A stretch of DNA of 64,000 nt from Pseudonocardia cypriaca (GCF_006717045.1 NZ_VFPH01000001.1:2604001-2668000); one strand, 5' to 3'; counted from the first letter of the stretch, positions 16,964-26,100 are shown. Numbers and translations: made by a program. The notes: generated by a model from the letters alone, not told the origin.

Positions 16964-17904
16964 GGTCCTGGACGGAGTCCGACGTGCGCGCGTCGGTGAC
17001 GCTGCCCGCGGTGATCGACGCCGTGGAGCGGGTCCTCGCGCACGAGGCCGCGGGCCGGGCCTGGAACCTCGACAAGTCGATGGCGAGCTGGCCTGCGCCC
17101 ACGGCGGACGAGCCGGCCGCGCGGGGGAGTGCCCACGCCCTGGGGGCGGTGGACCTCGACGCGCAGCTCGCGATCTTCAAGACCTGGGTGAACACCCCGG
17201 CCGGGGCCAGCGCGCTGCTCACGCTGTTCTCCGCGGCCGAGGGGACCACGCTCGGCGTGGCCGAGGCGGGCACGGCGGGAGCCCTGCGGACCGCGGCGGT
17301 CTCCGGCGTCGCCACCCGCTGGCTCGCCGCCCCGGACGCCGACGAGCTGGCCGTGCTCGGCGCCGGCCGGCAAGCGCTGCGGCAGGTCGAGGCAGTCGCC
17401 GCGGTTCGCCCTCTGCGATCCGTGCGAGTCTGGAATCGGACGCTCGCGCGGGCCGAGGCACTGGCCGAGCAGGTCCGGGACGGGCTCGGCCTGGAGACGA
17501 TCGTCGCCGGTTCCGTCGCCGACGCCACCAAGGACGCCCCGATCGTCACGCTGATCACCCGGGCGTCCGAGCCGTTCCTGCGGGCCGAGCACCTCGCGCC
17601 CGGGACCCATCTCAACGCCGTGGGCGCGATCCTGCCGACCCACGCCGAGTTCGAGCCCGCACTGCTCGGCGAGTCCGCGCTCACCGTCGTCGACAGCCTG
17701 CCCACCGCCCGGAGGGGTTCCCGCGAGCTGCGCGAGTTCTACGGCGCCGACGCCGACGAGTGGGCAGATGTCCGGACTCTCGCCGACGTCGTCGCGGGCA
17801 GCGTTGCCCGGCCGTGTGACCCGCGCTGCACCGTCTTCAAGGGCATGGGTATGGGCCTGTCCGACCTGGCCGTGGCCGGCCTGCTCACCGGAGGTACGTC
17901 GTGA
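16960..17904 (+). CDS. ornithine cyclodeaminase/mu-crystallin family protein
   Basis: This is a 314-residue NAD(P)-binding protein of the OCD/mu-crystallin family. It has an N-terminal dimerisation part with the substrate Lys in AIFKTWVNTP, TAGALRTAAVSGVATRWL before the nucleotide fold, and the Rossmann motif LAVLGAGRQALRQ. Known members are cyclodeaminases, imine or ketimine reductases, and alanine or strombine-type dehydrogenases. In a catabolic operon it may reduce or deaminate an imine released from an N-containing substrate. ATGA overlaps tie it to both neighbours' reading. Confidence 0.85.
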   Translation: MRSWTESDVRASVTLPAVIDAVERVLAHEAAGRAWNLDKSMASWPAPTADEPAARGSAHALGAVDLDAQLAIFKTWVNTPAGASALLTLFSAAEGTTLGVAEAGTAGALRTAAVSGVATRWLAAPDADELAVLGAGRQALRQVEAVAAVRPLRSVRVWNRTLARAEALAEQVRDGLGLETIVAGSVADATKDAPIVTLITRASEPFLRAEHLAPGTHLNAVGAILPTHAEFEPALLGESALTVVDSLPTARRGSRELREFYGADADEWADVRTLADVVAGSVARPCDPRCTVFKGMGMGLSDLAVAGLLTGGTS

Positions 17905-18821
17905 AGTTCCGCAGCGACCCCGCGCGCATCCGCGGCTCGATCGCACCGGTCATCACCCCGTTCACCGACGACGGCGCACTCGATCTGGAGTCGTTGCGCG
18001 GCCTCGTCCGCTGGCAGCTGGAGTCGGGTTCGCACGGCATCTCCATCGGCGGCTCCACGGGGGAGCCCGGGGCCCAGACGGTCACGGAACGGATCACCGC
18101 CATTCGCACGGTCGCCGAGGTCGTCGACGACTCGGTGCCGTTCGTCCCGGGAACGGGCTCGGCGAAACTCGACGAGACGCTCGAGATCACCGCGGCGGCG
18201 CGGGACGCCGGCGCCGACGCGGCGCTGGTGATCACGCCCTACTACGCCCGGCCGACCCAGGACGCCCTCTACACCTGGTACGCGACCGTCGCCCGCGAGT
18301 TCCCGGACCTGCCGATCGTCATCTACAACGTGCCGTCGCGCACCGCTGTCGACATCGCGCCGGAGACCGTCGCGCGGCTGTTCCACGACCACGACAACCT
18401 CGTCGGGATCAAGGAGACGACGAAGGACTTCGAGCACTTCTCCCGCGTCCTGCACCGGTGCGGGCGCAGCCTGCTCGTCTGGTCCGGGATCGAACTGCTG
18501 GGATTGCCGCTGCTCGCCCTCGGCGGCGCCGGGTTCATCAGCGCCGTCACCAACCTCGCCCCGTGGGCCGTCGCCCGCATGTACGAGGCGTGGGAGGCCG
18601 GCGACCACGAGACCGCACGCGAGCTGCACTACGGCCTTCATCCGCTGGTCGACCTGCTGTTCGTGGAGACCAACCCGGCACCGGCCAAGTGGGTCCTGCA
18701 CACCCAGGGCCGGATCGCGTCCGCCCACGTCCGCCCGCCGCTGCTGCCGCTCTCGCAGGCAGGCGAATCCCGGGTCCGCGTCCTGCTCGACCGGGGCGAC
18801 CGGGTGCTCGGCCACTGCTAG
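17901..18821 (+). CDS. DapA-family aldolase/lyase of the catabolic operon
   Basis: This 306-residue class I aldolase shows GSIAPVITPFTDDGALD, GGSTGEPGAQT, the Tyr motif IYNVPSRTAVDIAPE and the Schiff-base Lys in GIKETTKDFEHF. Relatives include dihydrodipicolinate synthase, 2-keto-3-deoxy-acid aldolases and hydratase-aldolases of aromatic degradation that release pyruvate. Genomic context favours the last group. The GTG start overlaps the OCD-like gene by 4 bases. It is distinct in sequence from the other DapA-like protein at 10031. Confidence 0.87.
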   Translation: MKFRSDPARIRGSIAPVITPFTDDGALDLESLRGLVRWQLESGSHGISIGGSTGEPGAQTVTERITAIRTVAEVVDDSVPFVPGTGSAKLDETLEITAAARDAGADAALVITPYYARPTQDALYTWYATVAREFPDLPIVIYNVPSRTAVDIAPETVARLFHDHDNLVGIKETTKDFEHFSRVLHRCGRSLLVWSGIELLGLPLLALGGAGFISAVTNLAPWAVARMYEAWEAGDHETARELHYGLHPLVDLLFVETNPAPAKWVLHTQGRIASAHVRPPLLPLSQAGESRVRVLLDRGDRVLGHC

Positions 18822-18847
18822 TCCGTCCACCGTCACGGGAGCTGACA

Positions 18848-20065
18848 ATGACGACCGCCCCCACCACCGCGCCCGATCCGCTCGCTGCCTTCTCCGATCC
18901 TGGCTGGCTGTCCGGCGACCGGACCGAGGTCTACCGGACGCTCCGGGAGGACTTCCCCGTCCTCCAGGCCGGCCCGGCCCGCGTCGTGTCCCGCTACGCC
19001 GATGCGGAGACCGTGCTGCGGAATCCCACGGGCCGGATGCAGCCACCCGGCCGGGACCTGCCCGAGTGGTTCCCGGCCGGCGCCGCGGCCCGCCGGTTGC
19101 GGGCCAACATGGTGCAGACCGACGGCGAGGTGCACCGGCGGCTCCGCGGGGCCGTCGCGCCGCTGTTCACCGCCCGTCGGTCGGAGGAGCTGCGGGCCGC
19201 CGCGGCGGCCGAGGTGGCCTCGGAGCTGGACCGGGTCCTGTCCGCCGGGCAGCCGTTCGACGCCGTCGCCGAGCTGGCCGCCCGCATCCCCCGCGGGGTG
19301 CTGCGCCTGCTCATCGGCATGCCGGACGAGGACTGGGCTCTCATGCTGGACACCCAGGTCGACTTCCTGATGATCTTTTCGCCGTTCCCGCTCGAGCCGG
19401 CGCAGCAGGCCCGCCTCGACGAGGTCTCGCAGTTCTACTTCGACTACTTCGACGGGTTCCTCGGTCGGACGACCCGGCCGACGCCCCTGGTCGAGCGGTT
19501 GCTCGCTGCGGAGTCGGACGGCCGGCTCAGCCACGACGAGGTGCTCTCGCTGATGCACACCGTGCTCGATGCCGGTTTCGAGACGACCCGGACGTCCATC
19601 GCCAACCTCGTCGAGTACCTCGCCGAGCGCCCAGAGCTCCTCGATACCGCTCGCCGCAACCCGGCGACCCAGGTCGGCATCCGCGAGGAGCTGCTGCGGC
19701 TGCGGGCGCCGGTGCAGGTGGCGAATCGCATCCCGGCGGAGGACGTCGTCGCCTCCAACGGCACGGTGCTCCCCGCCGGCGAGCAGGTGCTGGTCGTCAT
19801 CGGTGCCGCCAACACCGATGACCGGGCTTTCCCCGAGCCCGACCGGATGGACCCGCACCGGCAGAACGCCGCCCAGCATCTCGCGTTCGGAATGGGGCTG
19901 CACCACTGCCTCGGAGCGCCGCTCGCGCGGATCCAGCTCGCCGAGACGCTGGCGGGCCTCGCCGAGAGGGTGGGCGCGATCCGCGCCGACGGAGGCGCCC
20001 CCCGCTTCCCATCGCTGATCTTCCCCTCCCTGGCCTCACTGCCCGTCCGGTTCAGCTCGCGGTGA
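18848..20065 (+). CDS. cytochrome P450 (first of two)
   Basis: This 405-residue soluble bacterial P450 has the I-helix oxygen-activation motif AGFETTRTS, the K-helix ELLRLR and the heme loop FGMGLHHCLGAPLAR with the Cys ligand. Substrate-recognition loops give no clear family match. It needs electrons from a ferredoxin and reductase, both encoded downstream in the operon. The likely role is hydroxylation or O/N-dealkylation of the pathway substrate. It follows the DapA-like gene by 26 bases. Confidence 0.92.
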   Translation: MTTAPTTAPDPLAAFSDPGWLSGDRTEVYRTLREDFPVLQAGPARVVSRYADAETVLRNPTGRMQPPGRDLPEWFPAGAAARRLRANMVQTDGEVHRRLRGAVAPLFTARRSEELRAAAAAEVASELDRVLSAGQPFDAVAELAARIPRGVLRLLIGMPDEDWALMLDTQVDFLMIFSPFPLEPAQQARLDEVSQFYFDYFDGFLGRTTRPTPLVERLLAAESDGRLSHDEVLSLMHTVLDAGFETTRTSIANLVEYLAERPELLDTARRNPATQVGIREELLRLRAPVQVANRIPAEDVVASNGTVLPAGEQVLVVIGAANTDDRAFPEPDRMDPHRQNAAQHLAFGMGLHHCLGAPLARIQLAETLAGLAERVGAIRADGGAPRFPSLIFPSLASLPVRFSSR

Positions 20066-21420
20066 GGGCCGAGATGTCCGCGCCCACCGCCCCTCCGAGC
20101 GCCCGTCGGGTCGCGCTCGCCGGTCTCGTCGGGACCACGATCGAGTGGTACGACTTCTTCATCTACGGCACGGCCGCCGCGCTGGTGTTCGGGCCGCAGT
20201 TCTTCCCGGGCGCTTCGCCGGTCGCCGGCACCCTGGCCGCGCTGTCGACGTTCGCGATCGGGTTCGTCGCCCGCCCGGTGGGCGGCGCTCTCATGGGCCA
20301 CTTCGGGGACCGGATCGGCCGCCGCAGCATGCTGGTGCTGTCGCTGCTCGTGATGGGCCTCGGAACGCTGGTGATCGGCCTCCTGCCGACCTATGCGTCG
20401 ATCGGCGTGGCGGCCCCGGTCCTGCTGGTGGTGCTCCGCTTCGTCCAGGGACTGGGTGTCGGCGGCGAATGGGGCGGCGCGACGCTGCTCGCACTGGAGC
20501 ACGCCCCGCCCGGACGGCGCACCCTCTACAGCTCGTTCCCACAGGTCGGGCTGCCGTTGGGAGTCGTGCTGGCGAGCGTGGTGTTCCTCGCGGTCCGGCT
20601 CGCCGCCGACGACGCGGCGTTCGCCGGCTGGGCCTGGCGCATCCCGTTCCTGGCCAGCGCCCTGCTGGTCGCCTTCGGGTTGGTCCTGCGGCTGCGGCTG
20701 GACGAGAGCCCCGAGTTCGAGCAGGTGCGCAGCCGGCGCGCGGTGCGCCGTTCGCCACTGCTCGACGTGCTCCGCCGACCGCGGACGCTCCTGCCCGCGG
20801 CCGGGCTGAACATCCTGGCCTCGGCGGTCGGCAACATCGTGCTGGTCTTCACCCTGACCTACGTCGCGACGCGCGGGCTCGTGCCCTCGTCCACGATGCT
20901 CGCGGTCACCGTCGCCACTGCGCTGGTCTGGGCGGCAGCGATCCCCCTCTCCGCTGTGCTGGCGCAGCGGTACGGACGACGTCCGGTGATCGTCGTCGCC
21001 GTCGTCGTGCTGACGTTGTGGGCCTTCCCGTACTTCTGGCTCGTCGACACCGGCTCTGTCACGGGTGTCGTACTCGCCTGCACCGTCGGCGGAGCCGGCA
21101 TCGGCCTCGCGACCGGCCCGTACGGCGCCTTCATCGCCGAAGCGTTCCCCGCAGCGGTCCGCTACAGCGGCTCGTCGGTCGCGTACGCCATCGGTGGCGT
21201 CCTCGGCGGGGCACTCGCCCCGATCGTCGCGACCGTCCTGCTGTCGGCCACCGGCGGCTCGACCGCTGTCTCCGCCTACCTCGTCGGCCTCGGCATCGTC
21301 AGCCTGGCCGCCACCCTCGCACTCCGCAGCCCGCACGTGGCCGCGGAGGAGGAGAGCCCCACCCCGGTGGCGGCACCCGCTGCGGCGCCGGCACCCCTGC
21401 CCGATGGGAGAACGTCATGA
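20062..21420 (+). CDS. MHS-family MFS transporter (metabolite:H+ symporter)
   Basis: This roughly 450-residue, 12-helix transporter has the MHS hallmarks GTTIEWYDFFIYGTAA in helix 1 and GHFGDRIGRRSML in loop 2-3, plus RFVQGLGVGGEWGGA in helix 4. Relatives import alpha-ketoglutarate, shikimate, aromatic acids and similar organic acids with protons. It most likely brings the operon's substrate into the cell. GTG 20062 gives a 4-base overlap with the P450 gene; ATG 20074 is also possible. The tail is Ala/Pro-rich. Confidence 0.9.
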   Translation: MRAEMSAPTAPPSARRVALAGLVGTTIEWYDFFIYGTAAALVFGPQFFPGASPVAGTLAALSTFAIGFVARPVGGALMGHFGDRIGRRSMLVLSLLVMGLGTLVIGLLPTYASIGVAAPVLLVVLRFVQGLGVGGEWGGATLLALEHAPPGRRTLYSSFPQVGLPLGVVLASVVFLAVRLAADDAAFAGWAWRIPFLASALLVAFGLVLRLRLDESPEFEQVRSRRAVRRSPLLDVLRRPRTLLPAAGLNILASAVGNIVLVFTLTYVATRGLVPSSTMLAVTVATALVWAAAIPLSAVLAQRYGRRPVIVVAVVVLTLWAFPYFWLVDTGSVTGVVLACTVGGAGIGLATGPYGAFIAEAFPAAVRYSGSSVAYAIGGVLGGALAPIVATVLLSATGGSTAVSAYLVGLGIVSLAATLALRSPHVAAEEESPTPVAAPAAAPAPLPDGRTS

Positions 21421-22544
21421 GCATCACCGAGATCCGCCCCGCCGCCACCACCCGCATGGTCGACGTGAGCGGCAACCCGGCACCGACTCCGCAGGCCTGG
21501 GCGCCGCTCAAGGTCACCCGCGCCGAGATCGAGGCCGAGATCGAGCGCCTCGCCCGGTCCCCGCGGCCTGCCAACGGCCGTCGCGCGGCCCGCATCGTGC
21601 ACCCCTCGGCGACCGACCCCGGCCTCGGCCTCGCGCCGGGGGTGTCCGTCACCATCGAGGTGCTCAACCCTGGCGAGGAGACCATCCCACTGCGCGAGAA
21701 CGCCCATCGCGTCGAGATCGGCATCCGCGGCAGCGGCGGCATCGAGGCCGCCGACACCACCATCGACCTCGCCCACCTGGACGTCGTGAACCTGCCGGCC
21801 ATGAAGCCCTTCCGGTTCCGCAACACCTCCCCGGACGTCTGGGCGCGGCTGAGCTACTCCAACGCGCCGCTGCTCGAACGGCTCGGCGTGCACTACGGCG
21901 AGGACCTGCCGGACTCGTGGCAGCCGTCGACGGCCGCTGCCCGGTCCGAGGGCGCGGATACGGCCTACACCCGCCGGACCGCCCCCGACCTCCCGATCGG
22001 CGACACCGGCGCCCGCCTGCGCGGCTACGAGTTCCTCGTCGACATCGAGGTCGTCGAGTCGCACCCGCTGCACTGGCCGTGGGAGCAGGTCCGCGCCCAT
22101 CTGTCGCAGGTGGCCGGGGACGGGAAGCGCACGATCATGGCGCTCTACAACCCGGCGACCGGGCGGCGCCAGGGCGCCACGCACAACTTCTTCGTCACGG
22201 CCACCCTCATGCCGCCCGGCCGGCCCGCCCGTCCGCGCGGGCGGGGCCACCGGCACTCGTCGGTCGCGATCAACTACCACTTCTCGGGCTCCGGTGTCAG
22301 CACGGTCGACGGGCAGGACATCGCCTGGGAGGCGGGCGACCTGCTGCTCTCGGCCCCCGGCTGGCTCGAGCACGCGCACTACGAGGGCCCGGACGGTCTC
22401 GGCGTCTACACCGTGCAGGACCACCCGCTGCAGATCGGGATGGATTCGCTGGTCTGGCAGGAGGACATGAACGGCCCCGTGCTCGCGCTCGGCTCCGAGG
22501 CCGGCCAGACCGGGTACGTCGGGCCCCGCGAGGCCGGGCGGTGA
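21417..22544 (+). CDS. double-cupin protein, gentisate/hydroxynaphthoate dioxygenase-like
   Basis: This 375-residue bicupin has the overall layout of gentisate 1,2-dioxygenase relatives. The N-terminal cupin (about 70-130) lacks a clear His-x-His pair (it reads ENAHRVEIGIRG). The C-terminal cupin carries GRGHRHSSVAINYHFSG and GWLEHAHYEG, which could supply the His metal ligands. Classical gentisate dioxygenases bind iron in the first cupin, so the active site may be shifted here. The FAH-family hydrolase in the same operon is the expected next enzyme. The ATG overlaps the transporter stop by 4 bases. Confidence 0.7.
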   Translation: MSITEIRPAATTRMVDVSGNPAPTPQAWAPLKVTRAEIEAEIERLARSPRPANGRRAARIVHPSATDPGLGLAPGVSVTIEVLNPGEETIPLRENAHRVEIGIRGSGGIEAADTTIDLAHLDVVNLPAMKPFRFRNTSPDVWARLSYSNAPLLERLGVHYGEDLPDSWQPSTAAARSEGADTAYTRRTAPDLPIGDTGARLRGYEFLVDIEVVESHPLHWPWEQVRAHLSQVAGDGKRTIMALYNPATGRRQGATHNFFVTATLMPPGRPARPRGRGHRHSSVAINYHFSGSGVSTVDGQDIAWEAGDLLLSAPGWLEHAHYEGPDGLGVYTVQDHPLQIGMDSLVWQEDMNGPVLALGSEAGQTGYVGPREAGR

Positions 22545-23752
22545 CCGCCGTGTCCCCGCCCGGACCGTCCGCGGCCGAGATCGACTTCGACCCCTACGAC
22601 CCGGCGATGACCGAGCCGACGGTGTGGGAGGCCTATCGGAGCGCAAGCGCCTGCCCGGTGACCCGATCGCCGCGGCGAGGCGGGTTCTGGATGCTCACCC
22701 GGTACGAGGACGTGCGCGCGGCACTTCGCGACCCCGCGACGTTCTCCTCTGCGTCCGGGCACCGCATTCCGACCGACGGCACCCAGCGGGCGATCCCGAT
22801 CGACTTCGACCCGCCGCTGCACACCGCCTACCGGCGCCTGATGACCGAGGCGCTGTCGCCCGGCCGGGTGCGGACGCTGCGTCCGTTCCTCGAACGGACG
22901 ATCACCGATCTCGTCGACGCCTTCGCCGCCCGCGGTGGCGGTGACTTCGTCGAACAGGTCGCGCTACCGCTCCCGCTGGAGGTGCTCACCGAGCTCGTCG
23001 GGTTCACACCGGCGACGGTGCGCGAGTTCCGCGCGCTCACCGAGGAGATGTGGGCGGGCCTCGCCGCCGGCGGCGAGGAGGTCGACTTCGCCGGCGCCCG
23101 CCGCCGGATCTACGAGCTCATGCGGCGCGAGCTCGCCGGCCACCGCGCCGCCCGCCCGGACGACTACGTGACCACCCTCCTCGACGCACAGGTCGACGGC
23201 CGCCCGCTCGTCGAGGACGAGCAGGTCAGCGTGCTCGCGACGTTCGCCGTCGCGGGACACGAGACCACGATGAACGCCGCCAGCACGCTGGTGCACCTGC
23301 TCGTCGAGGACCCCGGTCTCCAGGATCGGCTGCGCGCCGACCCCACCCGGGCGCCGGGATACGTCGAGGAGATGCTGCGCCTGCGCAGCCCGGCGCAGAA
23401 CTTCGCCCGCCGCGCCACCCGCCCCGTCGAAGTGGCGGGCACGCCGATCCCTGAGGGCGACGCGGTCCTGCTGTCGTTCGCCGCGGCCAACCGCGACCCG
23501 GAGCGCTTTCCGGACCCGGACCGCTTCGACCCGGATCGGGACGCGCGCGGCCACCTCGGCTTCGGCTGGGGCGTCCACCAGTGCCTGGGCGCGGCGCTCG
23601 CCCGCTCCGAGCTGGCGATCCTGCTCACCACCCTCTGCCGGCACCCGCGGCTGCGCCCCGACGGACCGGCCGATTGGAGCGGGCTACAGGGCGGCAACCA
23701 CCTCGGCCCCACCGCTCTGCCGGTCCGTTTCGAGACGGTCGGGAAGGGCTGA
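22541..23752 (+). CDS. cytochrome P450 (second of two)
   Basis: This is a 403-residue P450 with the I-helix motif VAGHETTMNA, the K-helix EEMLRLR, PDRFDPDRD, and the heme loop FGWGVHQCLGAALAR. It resembles terpene/aromatic P450s such as CYP105/CYP107-like and NikF-like classes only in general features. It lies directly before the ferredoxin and reductase genes, so it is the most likely partner of that redox chain. The GTG start overlaps the cupin stop by 4 bases. Two P450s in one operon suggest two oxidations of one compound or two substrates. Confidence 0.92.
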   Translation: MTAVSPPGPSAAEIDFDPYDPAMTEPTVWEAYRSASACPVTRSPRRGGFWMLTRYEDVRAALRDPATFSSASGHRIPTDGTQRAIPIDFDPPLHTAYRRLMTEALSPGRVRTLRPFLERTITDLVDAFAARGGGDFVEQVALPLPLEVLTELVGFTPATVREFRALTEEMWAGLAAGGEEVDFAGARRRIYELMRRELAGHRAARPDDYVTTLLDAQVDGRPLVEDEQVSVLATFAVAGHETTMNAASTLVHLLVEDPGLQDRLRADPTRAPGYVEEMLRLRSPAQNFARRATRPVEVAGTPIPEGDAVLLSFAAANRDPERFPDPDRFDPDRDARGHLGFGWGVHQCLGAALARSELAILLTTLCRHPRLRPDGPADWSGLQGGNHLGPTALPVRFETVGKG

Positions 23753-23755
23753 CCA

Positions 23756-23959
23756 TTGCCATACCGCATCGAGATCGACGAGAGCGCGTGCAACGGCTAC
23801 GGCAACTGCGTGGTCGCTGCGCCGGAGGTCTTCGACCTGGACCCGGTGACCGGGATCGCGACGGTCCTCGCCGGGCACCCGGACGACGCCGACGACGCCG
23901 CGGTCGCCGAGGCGGAGGCGGACTGCCCGGCGCGGGCGATCCGCCTCAGCCGGCCGTGA
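23756..23959 (+). CDS. small [3Fe-4S]/[4Fe-4S]-type ferredoxin
   Basis: This 67-residue ferredoxin of the actinobacterial P450-partner type has cluster ligands in CNGYGNC and the distal CP. Only three Cys are present, so a [3Fe-4S] cluster is likely. The position that is Cys in 4Fe proteins is Tyr here. The acidic surface (DDADDAA) suits docking to a reductase and P450. The start is a TTG, 3 bases after the P450 stop, and the end overlaps the reductase gene by 4 bases. Confidence 0.85.
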   Translation: MPYRIEIDESACNGYGNCVVAAPEVFDLDPVTGIATVLAGHPDDADDAAVAEAEADCPARAIRLSRP

Positions 23960-25148
23960 GCCGCATCGGCCGGGGACCGCTCGTCGTCGCCGGCGGGTCG
24001 GTCGCCGGCGTCCGCGTGGTGCACGCGCTGCGGGCGGTCGGGTACGACGAGCGGATCGTCCTCGTCGACCGCGAGGACGGGCTGCCCTACGACAAGCCCG
24101 CGCTCTCGAAGGGTGTCCTCACGGGCGAGGAGCCACAGCCGCCCCCGCTCCTCACCGCCGACGGCCTCCGTGCTCTCGCCGTCGAGCACCTGCCCGCGAC
24201 GGAGCTGACCCGCCTGGACCTGCACGCCCGCCGCCTCGATCTCGACGGCGGAGCCCGCCTCGGGTTCGACCGGCTGGTCATCGCGACGGGGTCGCACCCG
24301 CGGCGGCTCCCCGCGCTCGACGGGATGCCGGGGGTGCATCACCTCGGCACCCGCGCGGACGCCCACGCCCTGCGCGCCGAGCTCGCCGGCGCGGCGCGAG
24401 TGGCGATCGTCGGCGGCGGGTTCGTCGGTTGCGAGGTCGCGGCGGCGGCCCGCGAGCGCGGGCTGGACGTCACGATCGTCGAGGCCGGTCCGCGGCTGCT
24501 CGGCCGCGTCGCCCGGCGGCCGTGTCGGCAGCCGTTCTCGGCCTGCACGCCGACCACGGGACGAGGGTCGTCTGCGGGCGCGCGGTCGTCGGCTACCGCG
24601 GCAGCCCCCGGGTCGAGGCACTCGAACTGGACGACGGCGCCGTCCTGCCCGTCGACCTGGTCGTCGTCGGCATCGGCAGTGCCCCGGCGACCGGCTGGCT
24701 CGGCGACTCGGGACTCGACGAGGGCGACGGCGTGCGATGCGGGCCCGGCCTCGCCGCCGAAGGCGTCGACGGGGTGTGGGCCGTCGGGGACGTGGCGCGA
24801 TGGGCCGATGTCCGCAGCGGCCACCACGTGCGTACCGAGCACTGGACGACCGCCCGGGAACAGGCCGCCTACGTCGCGCGCGCCATCACCAGCGGGGTTG
24901 CCGGCCCGTTCACGACCACGGGATACGTGTGGTCCGACCAGTACGACGTGCGCATCCAGCACGTCGGAGCCCGGGGGACGGCGACCGGCGAGGTCGCGAC
25001 CGGCGACGGGCACGGGCGGCTGTTCCTGCACCGGGACGACGGCGAGGTCGTCGGTGCCACGGCGCTCAACGCCCCGCGCGACCTGCTCGCCGTGCGTCGC
25101 GCGCTGACCGCCGGCGGGACGACACCGCAGAAGGGACACGTCGCATGA
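23956..25148 (+). pseudogene. ferredoxin reductase (FAD/NAD), interrupted by a one-base frameshift
   Basis: The protein matches P450-system ferredoxin reductases: an FAD fold (LVVAGGSVAGVRVVHAL), YDKPALSKG, an ATG motif (VIATGSHPR), an NAD fold (VAIVGGGFVGCEVAAAA), then in another frame VLGLHADHGTRV, VGIGSAPATGWL and VWAVGDVARW. The two parts are in different frames, with the change near 24511-24516 (GCCCGG). Adding one C there restores about 397 codons. Either the strain has lost the gene or the base is an assembly error. It would pass electrons from NAD(P)H to the preceding ferredoxin for the two P450s. Confidence 0.85.
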
Positions 25149-25573
25149 TCACCACGGTTCTCGCAGATGATCCCGGCCTCGCCGGGCTTGCCACCGCATT
25201 CGCGACAGCGCTCACCGGGCGTGCCCCCGACGAGGTGCGCCAGCCCTGGGAGGCCGGCGCGCCGGGCGCTGTCCGTCCCGACGTCGTCGTCGCGGCGAGC
25301 CGCGCCGACGCCGGAAGGCCTACGGCGCACGTTCACCCCGACCTGTCCGGCGCCCTCGCGTTCGCGCTGGTCGTCGGTGGGGCGGGCAGCACGGGCGGCT
25401 GGCCGCTGGTGGCAGCCCTCGTGGCGGCGGGTGCCCGCTGCCCGGCCCCGGTGCTGCACGTCGCGGGACCTCCCCAGGATCCGGCCGCCGCGATCGCGTG
25501 CTACTGCCGGTACTGGCGACCGGCCGTGACAGCGCTGGTCGCGGCCGGCCGCGACAGGAGGCCGGCCGCATGA
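25145..25573 (+). CDS. unknown 142-residue protein of the catabolic operon
   Basis: I do not recognise this family. It starts MITTVLADDPGLAGLATAFA, has Ala/Val-rich helices, PLVAALVAAGARC in the middle and CYCRYWRPAVTAL near the end; no signal peptide or membrane segment is evident. The ATG overlaps the reductase stop by 4 bases, and the end overlaps the flavin reductase gene by 4 bases, so it is translated with the pathway. Three Cys near the C-terminal half could bind a metal or cofactor, but that is a guess. Confidence 0.7.
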   Translation: MITTVLADDPGLAGLATAFATALTGRAPDEVRQPWEAGAPGAVRPDVVVAASRADAGRPTAHVHPDLSGALAFALVVGGAGSTGGWPLVAALVAAGARCPAPVLHVAGPPQDPAAAIACYCRYWRPAVTALVAAGRDRRPAA

Positions 25574-26100
25574 CCACCGCCGGTGTGCCGCCCGCCGACG
25601 CGCTGCGGCGTGCGTTCGGCACGTTCCCGACGGGGGTCGTCGCGGTCTGCGGGCTCGACGGCACCGTGCCCGTCGGCATGGCGGCCAGCACCTTCGTGCC
25701 GGTGTCGCTCGACCCGCCGCTCATCGCGGTCTGCCTGCAGCGCACCTCGCGCACGTGGCCCGTCCTGCGCACGCTGCCGGTGCTGGGCGTGAGCGTGCTC
25801 GCCGGCGGACACGCCGCGGCGGCTCGCGCGCTGGCGGCCCGGGAGGGCGACCGCTTCGCCGGACTGCAGACGGCGATCACCGGGGACGGCGCGCTACACG
25901 TCGCGGGCAGCCCTGCCGTGTTCGTCTGCACGCTCGAGCGCGAAGCCGACGCCGGCGACCACGTGATCGCACTCCTACGCGTCGGGCGGGTCGAGGCCCG
26001 GCCCGACATCGCCCCGCTCGTGTTCCACCGCAGCAGCTTCGCCCAGATCGCCGCCCAGCTCACCACCGACCCCGACCGCCGGAGGGCGCGACCAGCATGA
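25570..26100 (+). CDS. flavin reductase (two-component monooxygenase partner)
   Basis: This 176-residue protein of the flavin-reductase-like split-barrel family shows FGTFPTGVVAVC, SLDPPLIAVCLQ and SRTWPVLR, the usual flavin-binding positions. Such enzymes use NAD(P)H to make FMNH2 for a separate oxygenase. The RutA/DszA-type monooxygenase at the head of the same operon is its obvious partner. The ATG overlaps the previous stop, and the stop overlaps the next ATG. Confidence 0.9.
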   Translation: MTTAGVPPADALRRAFGTFPTGVVAVCGLDGTVPVGMAASTFVPVSLDPPLIAVCLQRTSRTWPVLRTLPVLGVSVLAGGHAAAARALAAREGDRFAGLQTAITGDGALHVAGSPAVFVCTLEREADAGDHVIALLRVGRVEARPDIAPLVFHRSSFAQIAAQLTTDPDRRRARPA

